Shown here: in pieces, positions 22,027 to 31,890 of the stretch
How positions within the stretch are numbered: position 1 is the stretch's first letter
Layout: each line of letters begins with the position of its first letter
Assembly (NCBI GenBank): GCA_964553045.1
Contig: CAZKJG010000012.1
Coordinates: forward strand, 1-64,000
Direction: 5' to 3'
DNA length: 64,000 nt
Origin: JAWLEP01 sp964553045
GTDB taxonomy: Bacteria > Fermentibacterota > Fermentibacteria > Fermentibacterales > JCC-6
The notes under the pieces: generated by a model
What the model was told of the DNA's origin: nothing
Database searches by the model: none
The model's input: only the letters and a program-made list of their open reading frames with translations
Program-made: the position numbers and the translations under genes

Positions 22027-24278
22027 TACCTGATAACGGCCAGCTTGACCAGGCTCGTCTGGCCGTCCCCCCAGCTTACCCTGGCCACGTACACTCCCGA
22101 TGACACGGGTGAGCCGTCCACCATCCCGTCCCAGCTCCATTCGGCGGTCGAGGCCGCGTCCAGGCTGCGGATGAAGCCGCCGTCCAGCCGGTATACCGCC
22201 ACCTCTACGGCTGCATCTGCCGGAATCCCGGCTATGCGCAGCGTCTCCTCATCCACTTTCCAGGGCTGGGGATAGAAGAGCGGACCCCCGCTCTCGTAGC
22301 CTCCGCCACCGCCGCAGCCCACAGACCACAGGCCGTATATGGAGCTGAAGTAGACGGTTGCGCCGTCCGGCCCGACAGACGAGAAGTCCTCGTCGGCCTC
22401 CCGGCTGGAGGGCACGTACGGAGAGTTGCCGGTGTCGAAAACGGTGACCGAACCGTCTTCGACCAGGATCATTCCCTGGGAGCCGTTGGCCCACAGCCTG
22501 CCGGCCCCGTCCACCTCCATGGCCGTGATCTTCCCGCTGGCGCCCGCCACCTCGCTGAAGGAGCCCGAACCGTTGTACTCCCATACTCCCAGCGGTGTGC
22601 CGATGTAGCTCGTTCCGTCGGAGCCGCGGGCCGCGCAGTTGGCCGTATTCGACGGCAGACCGTCCTGGGTGCCGAATGCCCTTCCTGCCGGGGTCCACTG
22701 ATCGTCCGACCGGTCGTGCGGGGTGCCGCCGTGGTCCAGCAGCTGGCAGCCGCTGTCCTCGGCGTATACCACCCAGAGCCGGTCAGAACCCACCGGACAG
22801 ACGGCCCGGACGTTCTTGGCCGCCATGGCCCCCGCCTCGGGTTGGTAGGAGGTGAAGGTCATGTTCTCCAGGTCCGGAGGATCGCCGGATACCGCTACCA
22901 CGCCGCTGGGCTCGTCGGGAGTCAGGTAGAAGGCCTCCTGGGCCAGCCAGAGCGTTCCGTCCTGCGTATCCATCATCCGTACCTGGTTGTTGAGGAGGGG
23001 CGCGATGACCTGGTTCAGACCGGGCGGAGAAGCGATGCTGTCCACGGTGAAGGTGAGGATACTGTCATCGGAGGTGTCGTACGTGGCGCCCCCCCCCACC
23101 CAGCTCAGTCCGTAGTGGTAGGCCGAGCACCATACATCGCCGTCCTGTCCGGGCGCCACGGAGTAGACCTGCAGGAACCTGGGCAGGCCTTCCTCCTGGC
23201 CGTACTGCCGCCATCCCTGGGGGTGGCCCACCAGGAGGCCGGAGTACCTGCTGCCCAGAATTGTGAGTCCGTTCTCTACTACCACCTGGTTGACATTGCT
23301 GGCGGGCATGCCGGGTACGGTCACCACCTCCCAGGCGTCATCCGGTCCCTCCAGCCTGCCCAGACCCAGCCCCCAGGAGACATCGGGGTAGTTGACGGGG
23401 CCGATGCCGCACCAGAGCACTCCCTGTCTCTCCAGCAGCGGGCCGCCGTAGTAGCTCTCGGCAACGCCCTGGGGAAAACCGGTTCCCATCTCCACCCAGG
23501 TGCTGTCGACCGTTCTCCTCAGGACTCCCTGCGCCGAGGCCAGTAGCCCCCAGGAGGTCCATTCCGCTCTGGTCACCTCGGTATTCTCCAGCACCAGAGA
23601 CCACCTGTCGCCGCCCGTGTAGAGGTATATCCCGGCCGAGCCCACCCCGGCGGGCTCGACGCCGTCACCCAGGGCCAGGTAGTCAATGCCCAGCCCCCCG
23701 GTGTCGCCCGGGGAGTCCCAGCTGTCGGCGATGTAGGGGCTTGCCGAGAGGTCCAGACGGTAGACGCCCTTGCCGGTGGCCAGCCAGAGGAACTGCCCGT
23801 CGTGGGTCAGGTCGTAGATCTCGGTGGTGGGCAGTCCGCCGTTGGTGGAGGACTCATCCAGGCTTACGAAGCCCTCGCCGGACTCCATGGCCACCCCGGC
23901 GTCCGTACCGGCCCAGATCTTGCCCCCGGCCTCCTCCAGGCAGTAGATGGTGCCCGAGCCCGGAATGCCCTCGTATACGGTATAGACCTCCCACTCGCCG
24001 TCGGTCAGGACGGTGAGCCCCCCGTCGGAGGGGGCCACCCACAGGTTGCCCTCGGTGTCTTCGAGGACATCGTTGGCCTGCAGCCCCGGAAGCTGGTCGG
24101 GATAGCCGTAGAAGTCGCCGAAGGTGCCGCTGGCAGGGTCGAAGCGGAAGACGCCTCCCGGCCCGGCGGTCAGTATGGTGGCCCCGCTTCCCGGATGCAT
24201 GTTGTCCACCCGCGAGAAGGAAGACTGAAAGTCCCATTCGCACGTCTGCCCCAGGAGCAGCAGTATGGCAAGTAGCAT
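22026..24278 (-). CDS. Secreted Reg_prop-like beta-propeller with FlgD-like tail
   Basis: A 750-residue exported protein. After a signal peptide (MLLAILLLLGQTC) come many short propeller repeats of the two-component-regulator-propeller type (for example DVLEDTEGNLWVAPSDGG, YCLEEAGGKIWAGTDAG, YDLTHDGQFLWLATGKG). The last about 70 residues are a FlgD-like Ig domain with VEVAVYRLDGG, WSWDGMVDGSPVSSGVY, ending LVKLAVIR. That tail is shared by several secreted proteins here. No kinase domain follows, so it is not a hybrid sensor. ATG 24278 has the RBS GGGAAGG; the N-terminal 48 residues of the longer ORF lack support. Confidence 0.7.
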   Translation of the reverse strand: MLLAILLLLGQTCEWDFQSSFSRVDNMHPGSGATILTAGPGGVFRFDPASGTFGDFYGYPDQLPGLQANDVLEDTEGNLWVAPSDGGLTVLTDGEWEVYTVYEGIPGSGTIYCLEEAGGKIWAGTDAGVAMESGEGFVSLDESSTNGGLPTTEIYDLTHDGQFLWLATGKGVYRLDLSASPYIADSWDSPGDTGGLGIDYLALGDGVEPAGVGSAGIYLYTGGDRWSLVLENTEVTRAEWTSWGLLASAQGVLRRTVDSTWVEMGTGFPQGVAESYYGGPLLERQGVLWCGIGPVNYPDVSWGLGLGRLEGPDDAWEVVTVPGMPASNVNQVVVENGLTILGSRYSGLLVGHPQGWRQYGQEEGLPRFLQVYSVAPGQDGDVWCSAYHYGLSWVGGGATYDTSDDSILTFTVDSIASPPGLNQVIAPLLNNQVRMMDTQDGTLWLAQEAFYLTPDEPSGVVAVSGDPPDLENMTFTSYQPEAGAMAAKNVRAVCPVGSDRLWVVYAEDSGCQLLDHGGTPHDRSDDQWTPAGRAFGTQDGLPSNTANCAARGSDGTSYIGTPLGVWEYNGSGSFSEVAGASGKITAMEVDGAGRLWANGSQGMILVEDGSVTVFDTGNSPYVPSSREADEDFSSVGPDGATVYFSSIYGLWSVGCGGGGGYESGGPLFYPQPWKVDEETLRIAGIPADAAVEVAVYRLDGGFIRSLDAASTAEWSWDGMVDGSPVSSGVYVARVSWGDGQTSLVKLAVIR

Positions 24279-24490
24279 CTGTCGCCTTCCCGGAATCGGC
24301 CCGCCGCCGGCCGGCGGACTCCGCAAGCTTATATACAGGCATTGGCGCACAACGTTCCCACGCCGGGGACGCGGAGGCCATACTCCAGCCCGCCGGCGCG
24401 GCCGGGCACCGACGGAATGCACAATTTACGAATCCTCGATCCCCCGGTACAGGGTCCGCCGCAAATGCCCCATGTTTCACGAGGATTCGA

Positions 24491-24520
24491 TTGACACTCT
24501 GCAGTCGGGGGGCAAGTGTA
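24491..24520 (+). promoter_or_regulatory. Candidate promoter for the TonB-receptor operon
   Basis: A perfect -35 TTGACA (24491-24496) lies 74 bp before the GTG start. The -10 is unclear: GTGTAT (24516-24521) would need a 19-bp spacer. The surrounding 290-bp divergent region holds no gene. Confidence 0.3.
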
Positions 24521-24569
24521 TCCCATGGCCATGTTCCGCCCTTACAGGGGTACACGAAAGGGCAACGCT

Positions 24570-27188
24570 GTGAAACAGCTGATCGCCGCTCTGCTGGTCT
24601 GTTCGATCTCCCTGGCATCCACCACGGGTACCGTTACGGGCCGGGTGACCGACCACTCGGGAGAGCCGGTTCCCGGTGCCACCGTTCTGGTGGAGGGAAC
24701 GAGCTTCGGAGCCATGGCAGACCGCAACGGGGAGTACGTGATATCGCGGCTGGCCCCCGGCGGCTACGCGCTCACCGCCCGAATGGTGGGGATGGAGACG
24801 GTCACCGTGGAGGGCGTCACCGTTGTGTCCGACCAGACTACCCGCATCGACTTCCAGCTCTCCGAAGCCGCCACCGGGGTGACGGTCATAGAGGTCCGGG
24901 GACAGCGCAACCGGATACTGGAGGACGTTCCCTCCACCATCCACGTCATCGACCGCAGCGAGATAGAGACCATGTCGGTGGCCAGCGTCCTCGACGTTGT
25001 GCAGCGGCAGGCCGGGATCACCACCCGGGGCGGCGAGATACACGTCCGAGGCGGCAGGTCGGGAGAGGTGGACTACCTGCTGGACGGTGTCTCGGTCCGC
25101 TCGCCCATGACCAACGCAATGGTGGCCACCGTGCCGCTATCGGCCCTGGCGGAGACCTCGGTGGCCACCGGAGGCTTCGGCGCCGAGTACGGCAATGCCA
25201 TGTCGGGGATAGTGAGGATGGTGGTCAGGGAGGGCGGCGGAGAATACGAGGGCAGCGTGGACCTGGGCGGCGGAGACATGACGGCCTTCGGGGGCGAGAG
25301 CGAGACCCGCAACTACTCCGAGCCCTCGGAGAACTCCAACTACCGCAGCGACTGCCTGAACGGACAGGCCTCCCTGGGAGGGCCCGAGCCCCTCACCGGG
25401 CATCTGCTTCCGGCGCTGGGAGTGGAGGTTCCCGGCGAGGCGCGCTTCTTCGGGGCCTTCGAGTGGAGCCGCAGCGGCTTCGACCTGGAGGACAGCCGCG
25501 GCAACTGGGACAACAACTGGCAGAACCTCCTCAGCGGCTGCCTGAACCTCACCTACCGGCCGGTCCCCTCCACCCAGATAGGACTGCTGGGCAGGTACTC
25601 CTACCGCCAGAGCGGATGGGACGAGTGGGCGTGGTCGCGGTACGAAGAGCCGGCCTACATCGAGGGCGAGCCCCACATCGGGGGACACCGGGACTACGCC
25701 CTGCCGATCCGTTTCGAGGAGAGCTGGGGCGTCACAGGCAGGTTCTCCCGCCTCCTGGGCGACGGCACGGTGCTGGAGCTGCTGGCCGACCAGGGGGAGT
25801 TCCGCCACTGGAGGCGGATCCGCGACCCCGGCGGGGGCTACCTGGGCGACGACCTCACCCCCGCCGCCTGGTACGCGGAGTTCTATCCCGAGGAGAGGGT
25901 TGCTGACTCCCTGGGCTTCTACCACGGCGGCATCCATCCGGAGGTCTGGCTGGAGTCCAGCAGCAGCCTCACCACCGGCCGGGCCTCGGTAACCAGCCGG
26001 ATGGGCCGGATGCTGGAGGTGAAGGCCGGCCTGGAGGGCAGGTACTACGACATCTACGACTTCAGCGTATACTCCGGGGCTCCGGGGCAGACCTTCGTCA
26101 GCAACTGGAGGGCCAGCCCCTACTCCGGAGCCGCCTACCTGCAGACCTCCTTCGACTTCTCCGGCGCCATGGTGCTGAACACGGGCCTGAGGCTGGACGT
26201 ATTCGACCCCAACACCGAGCTGGTGGAGGCCGGCGAGGAGGGGGCCGGCAGCGTTCCGGTGAAATACAAGCTCAGCCCCAGGCTGGGCATGACACACCCG
26301 GTGTCGGAGAACGATGTCTTCTTCGCCAGCTACGGCCATTACTTCCAGATGCCCAGCCTGAACCAGATGTTCTTCGGGACCAACTACAATCTGACAGGCT
26401 CGTACTCCATAGTGGGCAACCCCGACCTGGACGCGGTGAGGACAAGCTCCTACGAGGCGGGGGTAAGACATCGGTTCGACCCGTTGTCGAGCCTCTCCTT
26501 CGCCGCCTTCAGCAAGAGGATCACCGGCCTGGTCCGCACCGCTCCCAGCTCGGCTGAGGGCGAAGAATACTTCTTCCGCTACGAGAACGACGACAGCTAC
26601 GCCACGGTGCAGGGGGTGGAGCTCACCCTGTCCCGGCTCAGCGGCGGCAGCTGGTCGGGAAGCCTGGGGTACACCTACTCCCTGGCCGAGGGCCGCTACT
26701 CCTCGTCCACCGAGCAGTACCGCTACTCCTCGGAGGGCTACGGAATCGTCCCCGGGGACGAGCACTACCTGGACTGGGACCAGCGCCACGCGGCCAACGC
26801 CCACCTGCTGCTGGGCCTGGACCGGGGGGAGGGGCCGGTCCTGGGAGACTTCCGGCCCCTGGAGGGTGCCGGGCTCAGCGTGGACTGGTCCTGGGGGAGC
26901 GGCTTCCCCTTCAGCCCGCCCCCGGCGGACTCGATCCCGGAGGTGAACACCCGGAGGTATCCGGCGACCATGCAGACGGACCTGCAGGCCTCCCGGAGGA
27001 TCTGGGCGGGGCCGCTGGTCCTGGAGGCCCGCATGACGGTCTACAACCTGTTCGACAGGAGAAACGTGGTGGAGATCTACGACCCGGGCCTCTACCTGGA
27101 GACCGGGGACCCCGGAGGCGCCACCTCCAACCCGGCGGCCCGGTCGCCGGCGCGGCACGTGATGTTCGGGGTGAGCGCCCGGTGGTAG
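24570..27188 (+). CDS. TonB-dependent outer-membrane receptor
   Basis: An 872-residue receptor: signal peptide (KQLIAALLVCSISLAS), a carboxypeptidase-D-regulatory-like beta-sandwich (about residues 20-105, GTVTGRVTDHSGEPVPGATV), a plug domain (about 110-230, with EIHVRGGRSGEVDYLLDG), and a 22-strand barrel ending in the aromatic ARW typical of outer-membrane proteins. It imports an unknown ligand with energy from TonB. GTG 24570 is preferred because the signal peptide starts there and AAAGGG is 7 nt upstream. It overlaps the next lipoprotein gene by 7 bp, so the lipoprotein may be a SusD-like helper in function, though not in sequence. Confidence 0.85.
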   Translation: MKQLIAALLVCSISLASTTGTVTGRVTDHSGEPVPGATVLVEGTSFGAMADRNGEYVISRLAPGGYALTARMVGMETVTVEGVTVVSDQTTRIDFQLSEAATGVTVIEVRGQRNRILEDVPSTIHVIDRSEIETMSVASVLDVVQRQAGITTRGGEIHVRGGRSGEVDYLLDGVSVRSPMTNAMVATVPLSALAETSVATGGFGAEYGNAMSGIVRMVVREGGGEYEGSVDLGGGDMTAFGGESETRNYSEPSENSNYRSDCLNGQASLGGPEPLTGHLLPALGVEVPGEARFFGAFEWSRSGFDLEDSRGNWDNNWQNLLSGCLNLTYRPVPSTQIGLLGRYSYRQSGWDEWAWSRYEEPAYIEGEPHIGGHRDYALPIRFEESWGVTGRFSRLLGDGTVLELLADQGEFRHWRRIRDPGGGYLGDDLTPAAWYAEFYPEERVADSLGFYHGGIHPEVWLESSSSLTTGRASVTSRMGRMLEVKAGLEGRYYDIYDFSVYSGAPGQTFVSNWRASPYSGAAYLQTSFDFSGAMVLNTGLRLDVFDPNTELVEAGEEGAGSVPVKYKLSPRLGMTHPVSENDVFFASYGHYFQMPSLNQMFFGTNYNLTGSYSIVGNPDLDAVRTSSYEAGVRHRFDPLSSLSFAAFSKRITGLVRTAPSSAEGEEYFFRYENDDSYATVQGVELTLSRLSGGSWSGSLGYTYSLAEGRYSSSTEQYRYSSEGYGIVPGDEHYLDWDQRHAANAHLLLGLDRGEGPVLGDFRPLEGAGLSVDWSWGSGFPFSPPPADSIPEVNTRRYPATMQTDLQASRRIWAGPLVLEARMTVYNLFDRRNVVEIYDPGLYLETGDPGGATSNPAARSPARHVMFGVSARW

Positions 27189-28180
27189 CCCTCAGGAGGC
27201 TGGCCGCCCTGGCGCTTCTGGCTGCGGCCTGCCACCAGCCGGTGGAGTACTCCACCACCACCGCCAGCGGCGTGGTGAAGCTCCGGGTCTCGGACAACTC
27301 CGTAGTCGGTGAGGCCACCGGCATAGACGACGGCCGCGCACTGGCCTCCCTGGGCAGCGGATCCTTCCTGGTCTCCTCCGGCTCCGGAGAGCTCTACCGC
27401 TTCAGCTCGCCGGACATGTCGCTGGACACCTCCTTCACCATCGGGGCCAGCAGCGGCGCCGGATACGGCGACATCATCCTCCCGAAACCGGGAGTGGCCT
27501 ACGTGATCGGGGCCGCGGGGAAGGTCCTGGAGGTGAACATCGGAATGGGGCTGGTCGTGGACGAGCTCAGCGTGGGCCCCCTGCCCGTCGACCTCTGCGC
27601 CTCACCCGCCAATGAGCTGTTCTACGTGGTGGACGGCAGCGACGGACGTGTCCGGGAGGTGGACTCCGCGGACAACAGCGTCCTGCGCAGCAGCGATCCC
27701 CTGGAGGAGCCCGCGGTGGGGATCACTGTGGAGTCCCACCAGGACCGGTACGTTCTGGTGGCCTGCGCCGATGACGCCGGAATCGTCTACGCGGTGGACA
27801 TCGCCACCTTCTACGTCTCAAAGGCGGCGGAGCTGGGCAGCATGAGCTCCGGGGTGCAGGCGTTCCCGGCGGAGTCCATCTGGGCCGCCACCCACCCGAA
27901 CTGGTACGGCAGCACCGGAAGCGTCTCCGTCTGCGCCAAGTTCACCCAGCCCGAGGTCACGGCGCTGCCCATCGCCGGCCACCCGGTGGACCTCTGCAGC
28001 GTTCCCGGGACGACCCTGCTCTACGTACTGAGCTACATGGGCGACGGCGTCAGCGCCGTAACCGCCGTGGACTTCATCACAGGGGAAAAGACCGACCCCA
28101 TCGCGCTGGAGGGCTTCCCCTGGGACATCACGTCTCACGCCAACGGGGAGTACGTGCTGGTGCTCACCTCGGAGATCTGA
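27182..28180 (+). CDS. Lipoprotein with beta-propeller repeats
   Basis: A 332-residue lipoprotein (lipobox LLAAAC) of YncE-like type. Repeats such as SGSGELYRFSSPDMSLDTSF, ANELFYVVDGSDGRVREVD and GTTLLYVLSYMGDGVSAVTAVD indicate a seven-bladed propeller. GTG start at 27182 inside the receptor's last codons. Co-translation with the TonB receptor suggests that it binds the same ligand or caps the receptor at the surface. This pairing is typical of receptors for complex ligands but the ligand is unknown. Confidence 0.7.
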   Translation: MVALRRLAALALLAAACHQPVEYSTTTASGVVKLRVSDNSVVGEATGIDDGRALASLGSGSFLVSSGSGELYRFSSPDMSLDTSFTIGASSGAGYGDIILPKPGVAYVIGAAGKVLEVNIGMGLVVDELSVGPLPVDLCASPANELFYVVDGSDGRVREVDSADNSVLRSSDPLEEPAVGITVESHQDRYVLVACADDAGIVYAVDIATFYVSKAAELGSMSSGVQAFPAESIWAATHPNWYGSTGSVSVCAKFTQPEVTALPIAGHPVDLCSVPGTTLLYVLSYMGDGVSAVTAVDFITGEKTDPIALEGFPWDITSHANGEYVLVLTSEI

Positions 28181-28182
28181 GC

Positions 28183-29244
28183 CTATCGGGGGCGGTCGGG
28201 CGGCTGTGCCCCCAGCAGCTCGAAGGCCTGTTCCAGCACGGGATCAACGCCCTGGGAGAAATCGTCCCCGGTGGCCTCCACATACAGGTCGGGCGGCACG
28301 CCTGCGCCCTGGATGGCCGCGGAGTCCGGCCGGAGTACCACCCGCACGGGGCACAGAACCTGTCGGTCGCCGGTGAGGGCGAAGGTGTCGGCGGGCCAGT
28401 TCCCCGCGCCCAGGGTGGTGTCACCTACGACCGTCACCTGCGGCAGCTGGCCCATCATGCAGGCGAAAGCCTCCGCCGGACCGCGGTTGGCCTCTCCGGC
28501 CAGGACCACCACATCGCCCTGGTAGCGCCAGGGCCTGGGGACCATCCAGAACGGCTCGGCGTCGGCGAGGTCGTGGGTGCCGGCCCCCAGCCTCTCCCGC
28601 CACAGGTAGCCGACCCGCTGCGCGTCGACGAACCGGCGGACCACCTTGTAGACCGAGCTCTCCACCCCGCCGCCGCAGAGCCGGGCGTCGATGATCAGGC
28701 CCGGCTCCTCGGGAACCGTCTGCAGGACGTTGTCGAACAGGCTTACGTTCAGGCCGGCGTCCCAGCTCTCTAGGACCACGTACCCGGCGGAGTCCTCCCC
28801 GGCGAGGCAGAAGCCCCAGATCCCCACCTGCCGCCACTGGAAGTCCCACGGCTCCAGGTACTCCATCAGCAGGTCCAGGTCGCAGTTCTGCTCAACGGAA
28901 GGGTCGAAGGGTCTCAGCGTATCTCCCTGCGGCGAGAAGAGGACGACGTTGGGATCGGAAAGCTCCCCCAGCAGGTCGGACATGAGATAAGTCATTCCCT
29001 CCTCCGAGGAGACCGTGTCCGCCCGGGGAAGGCAGGACTCCAGTACGTCGGGCCAGTCGATACCCCTTCCCGCGAAGCCGGCGTACTCCCCGTCGAACAG
29101 CTCCCACACCAGCTCCAGCTCCGACGCGTAGGGGTTCGGCGGCTCCGTGGTGGCCGGGCTGTCAATGCAGTTGCACAGCAGGAGCGCTAACACCAGCGCC
29201 GGCGGAGCCATCGGTAAGGCCCTGCCGAAACCTCCGTGTCCCAT
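28183..29244 (-). CDS. S41-peptidase-like lipoprotein, probably inactive
   Basis: A 353-residue lipoprotein (signal peptide with LLLCNC). The fold resembles C-terminal-processing S41 peptidases: an N-terminal helical region (LELVWELFDGEYAGFAGRGIDW), DLLGELSDPNVVLFSP, PGLIIDARLCGGG, and VVVLAGEANRGPAEAFACMM with VTVVGDTTLGAG. In active S41 enzymes the segment before AxEI/AEAF has a Ser-Ala-Ser catalytic serine. Here it reads NRGPAEA with no serine. It is therefore probably a binding protein. ATG 29244 has RBS GGGGAGG. Confidence 0.7.
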   Translation of the reverse strand: MGHGGFGRALPMAPPALVLALLLCNCIDSPATTEPPNPYASELELVWELFDGEYAGFAGRGIDWPDVLESCLPRADTVSSEEGMTYLMSDLLGELSDPNVVLFSPQGDTLRPFDPSVEQNCDLDLLMEYLEPWDFQWRQVGIWGFCLAGEDSAGYVVLESWDAGLNVSLFDNVLQTVPEEPGLIIDARLCGGGVESSVYKVVRRFVDAQRVGYLWRERLGAGTHDLADAEPFWMVPRPWRYQGDVVVLAGEANRGPAEAFACMMGQLPQVTVVGDTTLGAGNWPADTFALTGDRQVLCPVRVVLRPDSAAIQGAGVPPDLYVEATGDDFSQGVDPVLEQAFELLGAQPPDRPR

Positions 29245-29357
29245 CGTCCTCCCCCCAAGGGCAGCAGCGAGTCGACGGCCCCGCACCGGGCCGCGCCCCA
29301 GGTTACACTAGCCGCCGCCACGATACCCGTCAAACCTCCCGCTGGAGCGGAAATCCA

Positions 29358-29408
29358 TTGACGCCGCCGAGGAGGCACGGGTATCATGCAGCGGTGGTGT
29401 CGATACCC
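29358..29408 (+). promoter_or_regulatory. Promoter overlapped by an inverted repeat
   Basis: -35 TTGACG (29358-29363), 18 bp, -10 TATCAT (29382-29387). The -10 lies in the left arm of a perfect inverted repeat GGGTATC (29379-29385) and GATACCC (29402-29408). It is placed 17 nt before the ATG at 29425 and drives the surface-protein run 29425-37128. The repeat may be an operator. Confidence 0.55.
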
Positions 29409-29424
29409 TTGTGAAGGAGCTCTC

Positions 29425-31890
29425 ATGGACTCCCCTCCCGCGCGGCTTCGGTTCCGCCTGCCGGTGCCTCTGGCGGCCGCCGTTCTTGCCGCATCGGCCG
29501 CTGCGGCCTCCATGCAGGTTGGGGATACCGTCGATCTCCTGGTTCCGGACATCTCCTACGCCACCGAGGAACTCCAGACCCGCCAGTTCACCTGCCGGGC
29601 GGTGACCGAGCACGCCCTCTGGCTGGTTCAGGACACCAGCTTCATAGACCTGCCCGACACCACCATGGACCACCAGATCCTCTGGGGGAACCTGATCGAC
29701 CAGCAGGAGCTGGACAGCATCACGGCCCAGTTCGAAGGCGCGGGCGTGGACGTCTGGGGCACGGTGACCTCCGCGATGGGGCCCATGCCGGACACCCCCA
29801 ACGACGATGACCGCATGTGGATCGTGTTCGCCGACATTCGGGACTACTGGCCGCAGCCGGCAGGCCCCTCCAGCAGGCTGCAGAGCTGGAGCTACGTCTG
29901 GCCCCAGGACTTCGACGGAAGCGGAGCGTCAGGCAACGACCACGACATCCTCTACATCAACCTGGGTGTCTACAAGAACATGTCCGGAGATACCTGGAGG
30001 CAGATACGAGGCTCCATCCATACCTGGTCGGTCCCCATGGGACTGGGGCAGCTCCTGAGGACGGCCGGCAACCCCGAAGAGGACCGATGGCTCATACGGG
30101 GTCTGGGTGTCTATGCGCAGCACCTATGCTACGGGCTGACCTCTGCCTACAACGGCCTGATAGGGATAACGAACTACCTGGATCGGTTCACCACTGCGGG
30201 GTGCATAGAGCTGACCCACTGGAACTCCGGCCAGAGGGGAAGCGACTTCTGCGAGAACCTGGGGGCCGCCTTCCTGTGGCTGAAGTACGTCCAGCATAGA
30301 AATGGTGCGGATGTCATACAGACGGTCGTTGCCTCGGAGAATTCCGGAATGGCCGGGATGGCCAGGGCCATCGACCCCTCGATGCCCGACAGCGGCCTGC
30401 TTACCGAGATTATCTACCCCCTCTACGAGGACTGGCTGGTAACCAATCTCATAGCCCCCATCGCCGGGGACTACGAAGGCGGCATATATCGCTACCCGTT
30501 CCTGGAGGGCACGGGCTACGAATTCTCCTACATCGGCAACCCCGCCAGCTTCATCGCGGAGTTCGACTCATACCCCATGGATACCTGGATTGCCTATCCC
30601 AAATACGGCATGAGCGCTCCGGTTTTCGCGGCGCAGTACGTGGAGTTCACCGGCGGCTACTCCGGAGCAGATGAAGAGGTCTGGCTGAACTGCATGTACA
30701 ATCAGAACGATGGTTCGGGCTTCAACCTCAACGCACATTGGGCCGGCTACCGGGTGGTTCTGGCCGACTCCGTCACAGTTGCTTCGGTGGGGAGGATAGA
30801 CTTCAACGAGCTATACAGCGGAACCTTCGATCTCGGCGGTGAGTCCACCTACCTGGTCCTCTCCAACAACAATCCCAGCGGTACGTCCATGCTCCGCTTC
30901 ACTCTGAGCCAGGACACCGGGGAGAAGGGGCTGCTTCTCAGCGCCCTGCAGAACCTCCTCAACCGGGAGTACTTGCAGGTATACACATCCCTCTACAGAA
31001 AGGAGTCTCTGGAGCTGTACGGTTTCGACTGGGTGGGACCCAGGCTCCAACTGTCGCTGCTTGGCCCGGACGGGGAACCGGACTCCACCCAGACCGTGGA
31101 GATGGATCCGTTCTGGGGGCCTATATGGACGGCCAGGGCACATGTCTGGGCCGATGGCAACTACACAATGGCATGCAGCGGCTACGACAGTCTCGGTCTT
31201 CCGCATGAGACCGAGAAGCAATTCGCGGTAGCCCACGGTGGAACCGGAGATATATCGCTGAGGGTTGCCGGAGCCAGGCTGGACGTGCCCGAAGACGAAG
31301 TGCCGGCCGGCTCGATGGTCACGCTGGTGGAGGTGGATCCCTTCGAGTGCCCGATTCCCACCAGCATCCCCCTGGGCTCCGAGGGCTCCATGCTCACCGG
31401 CATAGTCGGGAGACCTGTCAGTCTGCCCCCAGTATGCGGGGAGCTGTACTTCCCGTCGGACACTCGAGAGGCGGGCGTATTTCGGCTCGAGGACGAAGGA
31501 TGGAGCAGGCTGGACAGCCATTGGCAGTCGGGCAGTATCCGATGCAGCGTGTACCAGGGCGGCGTCTATGCCTGCGGCAAGGGGCCTGGGGTGGTCTCAC
31601 CGGTTCTGCCGGAACGACTCGTGCTGGAAGGCGTCTCGCCTAATCCCACGGCTTCCGGTGCGACCTTCCGTTTCAGTCAGCCCTTCGAGTCCCGTACCGT
31701 CCTTCGGATATACGATATGACGGGGAGGCTTGTGGCGATGGTAGATGGTGGGGTCCTGGGCGCCGGCATCCACAGCCTTGTCTGGGACGGACGCGGGGCG
31801 GGAGGAAGTGCTGCGCCGCCCGGCGTCTACCTCTGCCGTCTTGAATCGGCGGGCCAGGCTCAGACCGGCAAGGTGGTGCATGTTGACTAG
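29425..31890 (+). CDS. Secreted M30-metallopeptidase-like protein, zinc site lost
   Basis: An 821-residue secreted protein with a signal peptide (PVPLAAAVLAASAAA). Residues about 85-330 align in pattern with surface metallopeptidases of the M30/hyicolysin-like type, which carry HDILYIN, then a His-Glu-x2-His helix and Trp-x-x-Glu-Gly. Here DHDILYINLGVY is followed by IHTWSVPMG (near residue 199; Glu and second His lost) and RWLIRGLGVYAQ (near 222; Glu replaced by Arg). The rest is beta-rich, and the last about 90 residues form the FlgD-like sorting domain with VLRIYDMTGRL and PPGVYLCRL. RBS GAAGGAG supports ATG 29425. Confidence 0.65.
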   Translation: MDSPPARLRFRLPVPLAAAVLAASAAAASMQVGDTVDLLVPDISYATEELQTRQFTCRAVTEHALWLVQDTSFIDLPDTTMDHQILWGNLIDQQELDSITAQFEGAGVDVWGTVTSAMGPMPDTPNDDDRMWIVFADIRDYWPQPAGPSSRLQSWSYVWPQDFDGSGASGNDHDILYINLGVYKNMSGDTWRQIRGSIHTWSVPMGLGQLLRTAGNPEEDRWLIRGLGVYAQHLCYGLTSAYNGLIGITNYLDRFTTAGCIELTHWNSGQRGSDFCENLGAAFLWLKYVQHRNGADVIQTVVASENSGMAGMARAIDPSMPDSGLLTEIIYPLYEDWLVTNLIAPIAGDYEGGIYRYPFLEGTGYEFSYIGNPASFIAEFDSYPMDTWIAYPKYGMSAPVFAAQYVEFTGGYSGADEEVWLNCMYNQNDGSGFNLNAHWAGYRVVLADSVTVASVGRIDFNELYSGTFDLGGESTYLVLSNNNPSGTSMLRFTLSQDTGEKGLLLSALQNLLNREYLQVYTSLYRKESLELYGFDWVGPRLQLSLLGPDGEPDSTQTVEMDPFWGPIWTARAHVWADGNYTMACSGYDSLGLPHETEKQFAVAHGGTGDISLRVAGARLDVPEDEVPAGSMVTLVEVDPFECPIPTSIPLGSEGSMLTGIVGRPVSLPPVCGELYFPSDTREAGVFRLEDEGWSRLDSHWQSGSIRCSVYQGGVYACGKGPGVVSPVLPERLVLEGVSPNPTASGATFRFSQPFESRTVLRIYDMTGRLVAMVDGGVLGAGIHSLVWDGRGAGGSAAPPGVYLCRLESAGQAQTGKVVHVD

